A stretch of 33,135 bases of DNA from an uncultured Alphaproteobacteria bacterium (GCA_946188105.1 CAMHTQ010000002.1:175973-209107); one strand, 5' to 3'; shown: positions 15,089 through 24,001, numbered from the stretch's first letter. Numbers and translations: made by a program. Notes: a model not told the origin generated them from the sequence alone.

Positions 15089-17338
15089 TTACAAATCAGT
15101 TGGAATTGTACATGTATTATTGTTCCAACGACACGTTTTAAACTCCCATGATGTAACTCCAGTATTATTGTTAGTTGTTGCCCAATAATACTTAGCTGCT
15201 TCACAATCCGTTTGTCCTGCTGTTGTAAATGTTTTACAATAATCTAATACCTCTTGTGATGTTGTGCATACTGGTAAACTTGTGTAATTTCCATTAACCC
15301 AAGTTTGCATCACACTAGAATCAACTGGACCAAACACGTTACCCGTTACGGACATACATGTTTTGATTTGTGCATAACATGAATTGATTGCTGCTCTGCT
15401 CTTTAAACTTTCTGGTGATGCAGCTTCATAATTGTTTGAAGATAAACAACTGGATACATCACTCATGCAGTTTTCAGCATACGATGTTAACAATTCGTCC
15501 TGGGACATTTTGATTTGAACCAATGAACGTTGCAAGAATTGTTTAATAACCTCGTTTTCTGGATTATATGTTTTCTTGCTACCCTTGGATGTATATGTGT
15601 AATCTTGACATTTATTCAATACAGACATGCACATACCATAATCTTTGTTTGCCTTGTCATCATGGTATCCAATCTTGTTCTGCAAGAATTCGGACATTTT
15701 GACTGATGGTGAATTCGCTGCACCAGATTTTACTGTCTCGTCAACATAATCAACCAATGTCATAGCACAAGGTTCTGCTTCTGAACCAGAGCAAGTAGGT
15801 GGGGTGCCAGTTGGTTTCTTGGAACTCCATGGATTCTTGGTGCTGGCCGCACTACCAACATTCCATGTGCTGAACAAATTATCATGTGAATATGTTGAAC
15901 TTACTTTGGCAGCACTGTCTGTGTTGTTTCCTGGCATACTGCCGACAACGACTGATCCATTTACAATGTATTGACCGGTTGGATCCATACAGTTTGCATA
16001 TCCGTTACCGCATACATAATCGTCTTGCATACATGATTCCAATGCACTGACGCAACCACGCAAATCGTATGAGTTCTTGGTCTGGGCAACCATTAAACGT
16101 GCCTTTTTCAAAACCTCACGTGCGTTTGCAACGGTTTGTGTCATTTGTTTATTGGATTCTGTTAATGCACGTTCGTATGCCAAACAAGATTTATCGATTT
16201 CCAAATCATAAGAGTTTGTTACAACCGCCGCATCAACACCCTTGGCAACGCAAGAATTTAACACTGATGCTTTGCAACGTGCAACCGCGGTTTTGTATAA
16301 TGATTCACCACGTTGATTTGAAATACTGTTGGTGCTGGAACCGCCCAAGTTAGTAAATGCGGACAAATCAAATCCAACACTATCAACATTGAAATTCAAC
16401 AAACCAGACAAATCGAAATTCACAGAATCGCTTTCCGTTGCAGATGCAGTTCCAGATTTAACATCAACAATCATACGTTTAATTTTATCCAAACTGGAAC
16501 GGATTGCTGAATTATCCTTGGAACTGGAATCTTTCATAGTCAATTCAGCCTCGGTTTCAGCAAATAATGTAGAAATTTGATCTGCTGGTAATCCGATATA
16601 TTGAATACTACGTGCGACTTCCTGTAATGCCTCGGTTGCATTAGCCAATGCAGTTTCTGTCTTTTGATATCCATTAATGTTCTTGGAACATGTGCAACGA
16701 CCCTGGTTATCATCCAAAACATTACAATAATTATCCATACATGACGCATATTGTGCCTGACAATATTCTGTCAAAGATTTCATTGTGTTTAATTCTGCTG
16801 TGGTTTCTACGGCAGTTTCCGCAGTTGGTGTTGTTGTTGTCGATGCAGCAGCCACCGTACCGGTTGTTGCACGAACAGTTGCACCACGAACAGAGCCAAC
16901 CGACGTTACACGACGTTGTTGATTAGCATTATATAAAGAACTTGCTGTATTTGCGGAACCAACCACACTTGCACGAGCAGCAACACCAGGACGAGCCGCC
17001 ACACTGCGTGTTGAAACACTGGTCGTACGAATTGGGTTCGCAGTACCGCGGATAGAAATATTGCGGTTACGCACAGAGTTTGTTCTGGGGGCTGTACCAC
17101 GCAAAGAACGTGTTGGTGTTGTACGAGTCACACTCGCGCGGGCATTTGTCCGTCCACTTTGTTGTGGTTTCACAGTTTCCACTTCGTCTGTTGCTTCTTC
17201 GACAACATTTTCCATTTCCCATGCGTCATCATAGACGGCATCAGGTGACATTGGTTCAACATCATATGATGATGGTGCAACCTCTGCAAATGCTGGCAAA
17301 ACCAACAAACTACTAAGAACAAAAACTAATCTTTTCAT
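15089..17338 (-). CDS. Secreted cysteine-rich protein with C-x6-C repeats, unknown function
   Basis: 749 residues; no family recognised. A clear Sec signal peptide is present (MKRLVFVLSSLLVLPAFA, cut before E19). Residues about 20-58 are acidic, and 60-180 are a low-complexity Arg/Thr/Ser/Ala-rich stretch, probably disordered. From 193 on there are 25 cysteines. Seven pairs have exactly six residues between them: 193/200, 429/436, 443/450, 570/577, 624/631, 654/661 and 736/743. Met follows the second Cys in four of these seven (200, 436, 450, 661), as in YASCMDNYC. The even number of cysteines in each pair suggests disulfides in a periplasmic or surface protein. Long helical-looking stretches (235-300, 390-425) separate the Cys clusters. 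The start follows GGAAGGATTTTGCT, and a TTGTCT-N17-TATAAT promoter lies upstream. It is transcribed alone. Confidence 0.85.
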   Translation of the reverse strand: MKRLVFVLSSLLVLPAFAEVAPSSYDVEPMSPDAVYDDAWEMENVVEEATDEVETVKPQQSGRTNARASVTRTTPTRSLRGTAPRTNSVRNRNISIRGTANPIRTTSVSTRSVAARPGVAARASVVGSANTASSLYNANQQRRVTSVGSVRGATVRATTGTVAAASTTTTPTAETAVETTAELNTMKSLTEYCQAQYASCMDNYCNVLDDNQGRCTCSKNINGYQKTETALANATEALQEVARSIQYIGLPADQISTLFAETEAELTMKDSSSKDNSAIRSSLDKIKRMIVDVKSGTASATESDSVNFDLSGLLNFNVDSVGFDLSAFTNLGGSSTNSISNQRGESLYKTAVARCKASVLNSCVAKGVDAAVVTNSYDLEIDKSCLAYERALTESNKQMTQTVANAREVLKKARLMVAQTKNSYDLRGCVSALESCMQDDYVCGNGYANCMDPTGQYIVNGSVVVGSMPGNNTDSAAKVSSTYSHDNLFSTWNVGSAASTKNPWSSKKPTGTPPTCSGSEAEPCAMTLVDYVDETVKSGAANSPSVKMSEFLQNKIGYHDDKANKDYGMCMSVLNKCQDYTYTSKGSKKTYNPENEVIKQFLQRSLVQIKMSQDELLTSYAENCMSDVSSCLSSNNYEAASPESLKSRAAINSCYAQIKTCMSVTGNVFGPVDSSVMQTWVNGNYTSLPVCTTSQEVLDYCKTFTTAGQTDCEAAKYYWATTNNNTGVTSWEFKTCRWNNNTCTIPTDL

Positions 17339-17365
17339 AGCAAAATCCTTCCTACTTTTGATGTT

Positions 17366-17394
17366 ATTATATCATATTTTGCAATGCAAGACAA
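17366..17394 (-). promoter_or_regulatory. Promoter of the cysteine-rich protein gene
   Basis: On the minus strand TTGTCT (17394-17389) and TATAAT (17371-17366), 17 bases apart, end 27 bases before the ATG at 17338. The -10 is a perfect consensus. Confidence 0.65.
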
Positions 17395-17436
17395 ATAAAA
17401 AAAACAATAAAATAATGATTATTTACAAAAAAAGTA

Positions 17437-17763
17437 TTAATGATGTGCCGCCATGTGCAAAACAATACTGATAACAAACAATACCGTAACGACACATAAA
17501 ATGATTTTTTGTGGTGTATGCTTGTCATGGCATTGTTCACATTTACATGGACATTCGCGTATAACAAATAACCAGGACAGCCCCAACATCAATGCCGAAA
17601 ATACAAATAACCAAGGTTCAATCCATTCTGGTAATAAAAAAGAAGAATGGGCTGCCTCGGGGGCGAACAAACTGATAATCGCCAAAACAATCGGCAACAC
17701 ACAGCAAAATAAATGTGGCAATACCGTTGCAATGATTCCTAATTTAACAGCTTTATTTTTCAT
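17437..17763 (-). CDS. Small Cys/His-rich membrane protein, MerC/MerT-like layout
   Basis: 108 residues with three hydrophobic helices (about 8-32, 45-67, 86-105). The first contains a Cys pair, LFCCVLP, next to His. The loop after the second helix is RECPCKCEQCHDKHTPQ, with four Cys and two His in a short span, and the C-terminus ends HMAAHH. The Cys pair in helix 1 and the metal-ligand loop recall MerC/MerT-type mercury or heavy-metal membrane proteins, but the likeness is one of pattern, so metal handling is inference. I start at ATG 17763 behind AAGGA; the longer frame would run into the tRNA gene. It begins 24 bases after tRNA-Arg and no separate promoter is seen, so both may share a transcript. 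Confidence 0.75.
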   Translation of the reverse strand: MKNKAVKLGIIATVLPHLFCCVLPIVLAIISLFAPEAAHSSFLLPEWIEPWLFVFSALMLGLSWLFVIRECPCKCEQCHDKHTPQKIILCVVTVLFVISIVLHMAAHH

Positions 17764-17787
17764 ATTTATATTCCTTGGTCGGTTAAA

Positions 17788-17863
17788 TGGCGTCCCCAGC
17801 AGGAATCGAACCTGCATCAGAGGTTTAGGAAACCCCCGTTCTATCCAATTGAACTATAGGGAC
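17788..17863 (-). tRNA. tRNA-Arg (anticodon CCT)
   Basis: A 76-base cloverleaf on the minus strand. Acceptor GTCCCTA pairs with TGGGGAC (one T-G pair); discriminator G and an encoded CCA follow. The anticodon loop reads TTCCTAA, so it decodes AGG. The T arm is GCAGGTTCGATTCCTGC, and the D arm has AGTTCAATTGGATAGA. It matches the usual bacterial tRNA-Arg(CCT). No integrase or att repeat is seen beside it. Confidence 0.95.
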
Positions 17864-17875
17864 AGCTAAACAAAT

Positions 17876-17903
17876 ATTCTAACCTAATAAAAAATAAAAT
17901 CAA
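17876..17903 (-). promoter_or_regulatory. Promoter of tRNA-Arg and the downstream membrane protein gene
   Basis: On the minus strand TTGATT (17903-17898) and TAGAAT (17881-17876) are 16 bases apart, ending 12 bases before the tRNA. The next promoter, for the ihfA-like gene, points the other way 27 bases further on. Confidence 0.6.
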
Positions 17904-17929
17904 CCCAACAAACATAAAACAAATAAATG

Positions 17930-17957
17930 TTGATTTTTTAATAACTGACGGTATAAT
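17930..17957 (+). promoter_or_regulatory. Promoter of the IHF/HU gene
   Basis: TTGATT (17930-17935) and a perfect TATAAT (17952-17957), 16 bases apart, end 29 bases before the ATG at 17987. Confidence 0.65.
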
Positions 17958-17986
17958 AATCACGAAAAAACAAAGGGAAATTTGAA

Positions 17987-18280
17987 ATGGCAACAATAAC
18001 TCGTAATGATTTAGCAATGCGTTTGCGTAACCGCTTTGGTTTAACAGCCACAGACGCATATAAAATGATTGATATCGTATTTGACGAAATTGGCGAGGCA
18101 TTAACCAATGGCGAAGATGTTAAATTTTCGGGTTTTGGAACCTTTAAAATCTTAACAAAATCTGCACGTATTGGCCGTAATCCAAAAACTGGTGTGCCTG
18201 CGGTTATTTCTGCGCGTCGTGTTACAACATTTCGCCCCAGTACAGAATTCCGCCAACGCGTAGGAAAAAAATCAGTTTAA
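17987..18280 (+). CDS. ihfA: IHF alpha-like DNA-binding protein (HU/IHF family)
   Basis: 97 residues. The protein binds and bends DNA as a dimer and acts in nucleoid structure, replication, recombination and promoter architecture. It has the two N-terminal helices (MATITRNDLAMRLRNRFGL), the GEDVKFSGFGTFKI strand turn, and the arm GRNPKTGVPAVISARRVTTF with the intercalating-proline region. RRVTTFRPS is closer to IHF alpha than to HU, and the length is right for IHF. The ATG follows AAAGGGA. The gene is a single unit ended by a strong terminator. An HU or IHF beta assignment is not excluded. Confidence 0.88.
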   Translation: MATITRNDLAMRLRNRFGLTATDAYKMIDIVFDEIGEALTNGEDVKFSGFGTFKILTKSARIGRNPKTGVPAVISARRVTTFRPSTEFRQRVGKKSV

Positions 18281-18292
18281 TTATCAAATAAA

Positions 18293-18320
18293 AAAAATGC
18301 CCAAATTTATGGGCATTTTT
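18293..18320. terminator. Bidirectional terminator between ihfA-like gene and pepO
   Basis: AAAAATGCCCA (18293-18303) pairs perfectly with TGGGCATTTTT (18310-18320), loop AATTTA, with A/T tails on both sides. It serves both convergent genes. Confidence 0.9.
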
Positions 18321-18323
18321 ATT

Positions 18324-20303
18324 TTACCAAATTTTCACTCGTTTTTCTGGTGCAACATACATTTTATTTTTATCTGTAACACCAAATGCATCGTACCATG
18401 CATCAATATGAGGCAATATTCCGTTCACACGCCATTGACCAACCGAATGTTCGTTTGTTTTGGTTAAACGTAATACTTCGGCCTCGCGAATGTTCTGTGT
18501 GAATCCCATTGCATACGCGATAAAGAATCTTTGACTGTCGGTCAATCCATTTTGTGGCTCGGTCCGATTGCCAAATTTAGTAAATGCAGTATATGAAACG
18601 GTAACCCCACCATAGTCCGCCAAATTTTCACCTAATGTAAATGTGCCATTTGCATGTGTATCTGGGGCAACCAATATATTGTCAAAGAAATCACGCATTA
18701 CATTGGCTTTTTTGGTGAATGATTTTGCATCTAAATTTGACCACCAATCACGCATGTTGCCGTCTTTGTCAAAGTGGCGACCGCTGTCATCAAAGCCATG
18801 TGTCATTTCATGGCCGATAATACTGCCAATCGCACCGTAATTAAACGCATCATCTGCATCCATATCAAAGAAAGGATATTGTAAAATACCGGCTGGGAAA
18901 CAAATCTCGTTTGTTGATGGGTCATAGTATGCATTGACCTCGTGTGCATTCATATACCAAATGTTTGGATCTTTTGGTTGATCAATCTTGTCCAACCAAA
19001 AACGATCGTTAAATTTGCTTACGCGCACAATGTTATCCAACAAAGAATCTTTTTTGATTTCCAGTTTTGAATAATCACGCCAAACATCTGGATAACCGAT
19101 TTTTGCATGAAAAGTATTTAACTTTGCCAATGCCTGTTTTTTTGTGTCATCAGACATCCAGTCCAAATTTTCAATTCTGGATCCCAATGCCAATTGCAGA
19201 TTTTTTACCAAATCTTGCATACGTTTTTTTGCGGCCGCTGGAAAATATTTATCAGTAAATATTTTGCCGACCAAATCCCCCAGTGATCCGTCAACAATAC
19301 CAATTGCACGTTTCCACCGTGGCTTTTTTTCATTTTGACCAGTTAACACTTTGCTGAAATCAAACGCAATATCATATGTCGTGTCGTCCAAATATCCGTC
19401 AGCCATAGTTATAAAATGTTGTTTCAGATATGTTTTAATCAAATCTAAATCTGTTTCTTTCATAATTTTGATTGCAGCGGTAATTGCCTCGGGCTGTCTA
19501 ACATTTATTGACTTTGGTGCAATGTTACGGGCAGCAAAATATTTATCCCAATCAAAGCCAGCAAATTGCTTTTTAAATTCATCCATTGACATTTTGTGAT
19601 AGTTCACCAATGGATCGCGTAATTTTTCTTTTTTATAGAAAGATGTTGCCAACCGTTTTTCTAAATCAAATATTTTTTTTGCGTCACCCGGAATACCAAA
19701 GTTTTCCATTTGTCGTGTCATATATTCGATATATTTTTCACGAATCTGTTTTGATTTTGCATCATTATCAAAATAATAATCGCGTGATAACCCAATTCCA
19801 GATTGTCCAATGTTGTATAAATAATATGTACTGTCTTTTTCATCTAATTCTACGGTATCACCAAAAAATCCAGAACTGAAAGCATGCAATTTACCCAAAA
19901 CAACTGGCAAATCATCACGAGATTCAAGTTCATCAATTTCAGCCAAATATTTTTTAGCAGGTTCAGTTTTTTCTGTGTTTAATTTTTCTTCATCCATTGC
20001 CACTTTATACAATGTGCCAACTTTACCATTGTCTGTTTCAGCAATTTTACGAACGCGTTTGTTGTTTTCTTCATCTAATAATTCAAATGTACCATATCTG
20101 GCATAATCGTTTGGAATTGGATGTGCATTTCGCCAACCGCGTGTCGCATAGTCATAAAAATTATCACCTGCAACAACCGTTGTATCCATATCTTGTAACT
20201 TTATTCCCATATCCATTTTTTTCTCCTTAGTTATAAAAATAGCCAAACCAATGGTAACGACCACAGCACATATACCAATAATATTTAACAGTTTATGTTC
20301 CAT
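18324..20303 (-). CDS. pepO: M13 family zinc metallopeptidase (neprilysin/PepO type)
   Basis: 659 residues, normal for bacterial M13 enzymes, which cut peptides on the outer side of the inner membrane. One N-terminal hydrophobic helix (about 5-25) has no lipobox, so it is probably an anchor. The zinc motif HEMTH is at about 498-502 within IIGHEMTHGFDDSGRHFD; the third ligand Glu is in GENLADYGG (about 559). NAYYDPSTNEICFPAGILQ is the substrate-binding stretch. The C-terminus ends KRVKIW rather than the frequent CxVW. I chose the second ATG (20303) because AAGGA is six bases before it and directly abuts the first (20309). It lies nine bases behind hemW, so they form an operon. Confidence 0.93.
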   Translation of the reverse strand: MEHKLLNIIGICAVVVTIGLAIFITKEKKMDMGIKLQDMDTTVVAGDNFYDYATRGWRNAHPIPNDYARYGTFELLDEENNKRVRKIAETDNGKVGTLYKVAMDEEKLNTEKTEPAKKYLAEIDELESRDDLPVVLGKLHAFSSGFFGDTVELDEKDSTYYLYNIGQSGIGLSRDYYFDNDAKSKQIREKYIEYMTRQMENFGIPGDAKKIFDLEKRLATSFYKKEKLRDPLVNYHKMSMDEFKKQFAGFDWDKYFAARNIAPKSINVRQPEAITAAIKIMKETDLDLIKTYLKQHFITMADGYLDDTTYDIAFDFSKVLTGQNEKKPRWKRAIGIVDGSLGDLVGKIFTDKYFPAAAKKRMQDLVKNLQLALGSRIENLDWMSDDTKKQALAKLNTFHAKIGYPDVWRDYSKLEIKKDSLLDNIVRVSKFNDRFWLDKIDQPKDPNIWYMNAHEVNAYYDPSTNEICFPAGILQYPFFDMDADDAFNYGAIGSIIGHEMTHGFDDSGRHFDKDGNMRDWWSNLDAKSFTKKANVMRDFFDNILVAPDTHANGTFTLGENLADYGGVTVSYTAFTKFGNRTEPQNGLTDSQRFFIAYAMGFTQNIREAEVLRLTKTNEHSVGQWRVNGILPHIDAWYDAFGVTDKNKMYVAPEKRVKIW

Positions 20304-20312
20304 TTTCATTCC

Positions 20313-21365
20313 TTACTTTATCAAATCCAGCACCAGTTCATCCAAAATCAGCATTCCATCATCTGTTGCATGAATACGATTATTTTCAATTTTAACCAGA
20401 TCATTATGTGAATTTATAAAATCTATATCAACTATATTTTTTATATCGTCATCAAAACTGACACCACGCACGGTGCGTAATCCAGTGATAATGCGTTCTG
20501 TGGCACGTGTCGTGGAATTTAATTCTGATGTTTTTATATTGCCCCCAGATTGTTCGAACCATGTGTTATTCATAAAAACACGTCCCATCGCGCCATTACC
20601 TAATCCAATATATGCATCCCCGTCCCAAATGTTTTGATTGTGGCGACATTCTTGACCTGTAATTGCATAATTAGAAACCTCGTACCTGGGCAATTTTAAA
20701 TTATCAGATATTGCCATATACATATCAGCCATTTCATCATTTGTTGGCATATCCAAATTCATGTGTCCAAAAGGAGTGTTTGGTTCGATTGTTAATTCAT
20801 AAAGTGATGCATGTTTTAAATTTAATTCATTTATTTTATTACATAATGAAATTATATTTTTCACATTGTGGTTTGGTAATCCATAAATAAAATCAGCACT
20901 GACACGTATTCCGGTTGATTGTGCGTATTCTAAAAGGGCAACAGCGGTTTGTGCATCATGCTTTCGCCCTAAAAATTTTAATTCTGTGTCATCAAAAGAT
21001 TGTACACCAACGGATAATCTGGTTACACCACATGCAATAAATTCAGATAATTTTTCATTAGTTATGGTACCAGGGTTTGATTCCAATGTAATTTCCAAAC
21101 ATTCTGATAAATCAAAACATGTTTGTAATTTTTGCATAATAGATTGAAATATATCTGTGGGCATTAAACTGGGGGTGCCACCACCAAAGAAAATTGTAGG
21201 AACTTTTATATATCCTAATTTATTTGCCCAAAAATCGATTTCAGAACAAATGCCATTTTTATATGATTCCCAATCTGGTGAAATTGCACTTGAAAAAAAA
21301 GCACAATACTTACATTTTGAAATGCAAAAAGGAACATGAATATAAATGTTATGTGGCATAGTCAT
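20313..21365 (-). CDS. hemW: Radical SAM heme chaperone HemW
   Basis: About 350 residues. HemW is a radical SAM relative of coproporphyrinogen dehydrogenase that binds heme and hands it to proteins. The 4Fe-4S motif CISKCKYC (CxxxCxxC) is followed by AFFS. FGGGTPS, ESNPGT, RLSVGVQSFDD, ADFIYGLP, YEVSNYA and the HemW-type IGLGNGAMGR are all present. It lacks the fourth cysteine that HemN has after this motif, which favours HemW. No ribosome binding site is clear at any start; ATGs at 21365 and 21359 are both possible and a TTG exists at 21383. The gene is the first of a two-gene unit with pepO. Confidence 0.9.
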   Translation of the reverse strand: MTMPHNIYIHVPFCISKCKYCAFFSSAISPDWESYKNGICSEIDFWANKLGYIKVPTIFFGGGTPSLMPTDIFQSIMQKLQTCFDLSECLEITLESNPGTITNEKLSEFIACGVTRLSVGVQSFDDTELKFLGRKHDAQTAVALLEYAQSTGIRVSADFIYGLPNHNVKNIISLCNKINELNLKHASLYELTIEPNTPFGHMNLDMPTNDEMADMYMAISDNLKLPRYEVSNYAITGQECRHNQNIWDGDAYIGLGNGAMGRVFMNNTWFEQSGGNIKTSELNSTTRATERIITGLRTVRGVSFDDDIKNIVDIDFINSHNDLVKIENNRIHATDDGMLILDELVLDLIK

Positions 21366-21417
21366 AACAAGGATGGTAAACAAAAGAATAAAAAAATCCA
21401 GTAAATCATTTTTTTAG

Positions 21418-21447
21418 TTGCTTTTTATATCGTATTTGTTTCATAAT
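21418..21447 (+). promoter_or_regulatory. Promoter of the outer-membrane protein gene, with a start close to the ATG
   Basis: TTGCTT (21418-21423) and CATAAT (21442-21447) are 18 bases apart. A start six to nine bases after the -10 falls at 21453-21456, right at the ATG (21456), so the mRNA may be leaderless. Confidence 0.4.
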
Positions 21448-21455
21448 ATCACTAA

Positions 21456-22940
21456 ATGAGGAAGGATTTTATCACGATTTTATTAGGAATCTGCGTTCCG
21501 TTGACTGTTTTTGCCAGCAACGAAGGGGTGCCGTCATACTATGGAACCTATGGAACATACGGTTCAAATATGAATGCTAATCGTGCTGCATATGGTCAAT
21601 ATCAAAATAATGGTTATATGAATTACAATTCAACTGGTGCAAAACAGGTCGTTAATTCCAAAACATATACCTATCAGGTCCCTGGTGCACAACCTGTGTC
21701 TTCTTATGCTGGAACGATGACAACAAACGGTGTTGCGCGTCCAACTGCGGATGAAAATGGTTTTTATGTTTATGGTGGATATGGCCGCAGATTTGCTGAT
21801 TTCCAATTTACAACCAGTGTGAATTCTATTCTTGAATGGGATGATATGATTTTTAACGAATTCCGCGCTGGTGCTCGTTATAATTTTACTGTTCGTAATT
21901 TTGATTTAAGTGCATTTGGTGAATACACATACGGCAAAATGGCATCTGGCGGATTGTCTATGGATTATGACTTGTTGCCATACGATACTGCCCGTCCAAA
22001 CGAGGGAATATTTACAATTTCTATGGGTGACCAAAGTGGATACACCAATCATATGCGTTTTGGTGTTGGTGCACATAATATTTGGGATATTGGTGGATGG
22101 AAATTGACCCCTGTATTTGGATACGAGGTGTTCAAACATAATTTACAGATGTCGGATCATATATATCCAAATCCTGGGGTATATATTCCACTTATGACAT
22201 TTGACGGTAATTACGTGTTTGGTGATCCTTCGGATTTAAGTTTATATTATTCTGTGCCAATTGATCAGGCAGAGTATTATACAGAAGATTATTATCAGGT
22301 TTGCGTATCACCTGAACAGATCAAGGTTGCAACGGTTGATTCTGGTGGTGGATTATCTGTTTCTGACTATGTTGAGGATCCTTTGAATCCATATGCTCCA
22401 TGGGGTGTTGGTGTTGATGAATGTGTGATAATTGGTGGTGATGGTCCAATCATGATTTCTGGTAAAACACATGAATATAATACAACTTGGTCTGGATTTT
22501 TCATCGGGTTAGAGGTAGAAAAGCAAATGACATTGACTGATAAATTGCGTTTCTATGCTCAGGTCAGTATGCCAAAATATTCATCTGATGGTATATGGCC
22601 AAACCGTACAGATTGGCAGCAAAACCCCAGTTTTGTTGATGAGGGGAATAACGGTGCATTTGCCTATGCTGCTGAATTAGAATATGAATTAACATTGTCT
22701 AACAGATTGCGTTTATCTTTAAAGGCGGATACAAATTATTTCCATGTTGATGCAATTGGTGGAAAAATTTACTGGGCTGAATATACAGAATACCAAGAGG
22801 TTCCCAGAAACGATGATCCGTCTACTTATGACATAATTGCATACAGACATCCTGCATTCACGGAAACTGTATCTGATGCTTTGAAAGAGGCAACATGGCA
22901 ATCATTTGGTTTGCACCTTGGAATCAAATATTCTTTTTAA
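21456..22940 (+). CDS. Outer-membrane beta-barrel protein, unknown specificity
   Basis: 494 residues with a signal peptide (MRKDFITILLGICVPLTVFA). Residues 22-60 are rich in Tyr, Gly and Asn (YYGTYGTYGSN), probably a flexible surface or periplasmic segment. From about 100 on there are alternating aromatic strands (FYVYGGYGRRFADFQF, FDLSAFGEYTYGKMA) and the protein ends in HLGIKYSF, the terminal Phe being the signal for the BAM machinery. Opacity/OmpA-like or porin barrels fit; the substrate is unknown. No ribosome binding site precedes ATG 21456; an AGGAAGGA instead lies inside the first codons. MltB-like transglycosylase follows 21 bases later in the same direction. Confidence 0.82.
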   Translation: MRKDFITILLGICVPLTVFASNEGVPSYYGTYGTYGSNMNANRAAYGQYQNNGYMNYNSTGAKQVVNSKTYTYQVPGAQPVSSYAGTMTTNGVARPTADENGFYVYGGYGRRFADFQFTTSVNSILEWDDMIFNEFRAGARYNFTVRNFDLSAFGEYTYGKMASGGLSMDYDLLPYDTARPNEGIFTISMGDQSGYTNHMRFGVGAHNIWDIGGWKLTPVFGYEVFKHNLQMSDHIYPNPGVYIPLMTFDGNYVFGDPSDLSLYYSVPIDQAEYYTEDYYQVCVSPEQIKVATVDSGGGLSVSDYVEDPLNPYAPWGVGVDECVIIGGDGPIMISGKTHEYNTTWSGFFIGLEVEKQMTLTDKLRFYAQVSMPKYSSDGIWPNRTDWQQNPSFVDEGNNGAFAYAAELEYELTLSNRLRLSLKADTNYFHVDAIGGKIYWAEYTEYQEVPRNDDPSTYDIIAYRHPAFTETVSDALKEATWQSFGLHLGIKYSF

Positions 22941-22961
22941 TTAAATAGTTGTGGGGTGGGT

Positions 22962-23996
22962 ATGAAGAAATTTGGTGCAGTGTTTATTTACACAATACTT
23001 TCTGTTGTATTTAACGGTGCTTATGCCGCCAGTGGCAGTTTCGATTTCGACAGATGGAATGGATTACAAGATTCTGTGCGTGAATCTGCAATAAAAGAAA
23101 ATATTTCATCAGAAACAATTGATGCAACATTAAAAAACAATGTGTTTATTCCAAAGATTGTTTATAACGATAAAAATCAATCAGAATTTAAATTAACATT
23201 GCGTGATTATTTAAACCGCACGGTCAGCTCGGAACGCGTAAAAACTGGGCATTATATGTCGAAAAAATATCCAACATTATTGGGTAAAACTGCTGTTAAA
23301 TATGGTGTCCCAAAACACGTGATTTTGGCGTTTTGGGGAATGGAATCTAATTACGGCAGTGCGAAAAAGGCATATAAATTAAAAGACGCATTTTTTACAT
23401 TGATGTATGATGGTCGACGCGAGGCATTTTTCACAAAACAATTATTGGCTTTGATGAAAATAGCAGACAAAAATCATCAAAATATAAACGATATTTATGG
23501 CAGTTGGGCCGGTGCAATGGGACATTTTCAATTCATCCCAACAACATTGACACAATATGGTGCTGATGGAAATGCCGATGGAAAAATTGATATAATAAAC
23601 AATGTCAGCGATGCTATGTTCAGTGCGGGCAATTACCTGAATAAATTAGGCTGGAATCCTGCAGAACAAATTGCTTATAAGGTTTTAATACCATCTGAAT
23701 TTGATTCTGGGTTAATAAACGGTGATAAAAAATACAGTTTTACTGAATGGGCAGAAAAAGGTGTTTTGAATATGGACGGAACACCACTTATGAATTCTGA
23801 CATTGTTGTTGGGTTGGTATCTGATGCTGCTGATGATGCGGTATCGAATTTGGTGTCATCCCCAGACAACGATGTTGATGTTCAATCTGTCAAAGTTGCA
23901 TATTTAACATTCCCAAATTTCTACAGAATTAAAAAGTGGAATAATTCAAATTGGTATGCAATTGCAATATCAGAACTTTCTGAAAAATTAAAATAA
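22962..23996 (+). CDS. mltB: Lytic murein transglycosylase, MltB family (GH103)
   Basis: 344 residues. It cleaves the MurNAc-GlcNAc bond of peptidoglycan and makes 1,6-anhydro-MurNAc in the periplasm. A signal peptide is present (cut near A22, GAYA), without a lipobox. The catalytic Glu is E128 in ILAFWGMESNYG, and the second hallmark is GSWAGAMGHFQFIPTT (180-195). No C-terminal peptidoglycan-binding domain is visible. I start at ATG 22962, directly behind a G-rich stretch (GTGGGGTGGG), rather than the GTG at 22956. With the barrel-protein gene upstream it forms a probable envelope operon; no terminator is seen between them. Confidence 0.92.
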   Translation: MKKFGAVFIYTILSVVFNGAYAASGSFDFDRWNGLQDSVRESAIKENISSETIDATLKNNVFIPKIVYNDKNQSEFKLTLRDYLNRTVSSERVKTGHYMSKKYPTLLGKTAVKYGVPKHVILAFWGMESNYGSAKKAYKLKDAFFTLMYDGRREAFFTKQLLALMKIADKNHQNINDIYGSWAGAMGHFQFIPTTLTQYGADGNADGKIDIINNVSDAMFSAGNYLNKLGWNPAEQIAYKVLIPSEFDSGLINGDKKYSFTEWAEKGVLNMDGTPLMNSDIVVGLVSDAADDAVSNLVSSPDNDVDVQSVKVAYLTFPNFYRIKKWNNSNWYAIAISELSEKLK

Positions 23997-24001
23997 AACT
24001 G

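Noticed and set aside
15000..17340. Repeat or CRISPR-like array in the Cys-rich gene
   Set aside because: The repeats are only at protein level and irregularly spaced; no repeat-spacer pattern is seen.
17788..17863. tRNA-Arg as an integration site
   Set aside because: No integrase, no repeated tRNA end and no foreign gene block on either side.
17453..17869. 138-codon plus-strand frame across the membrane protein and tRNA-Arg
   Set aside because: Runs through a tRNA gene on the other strand.
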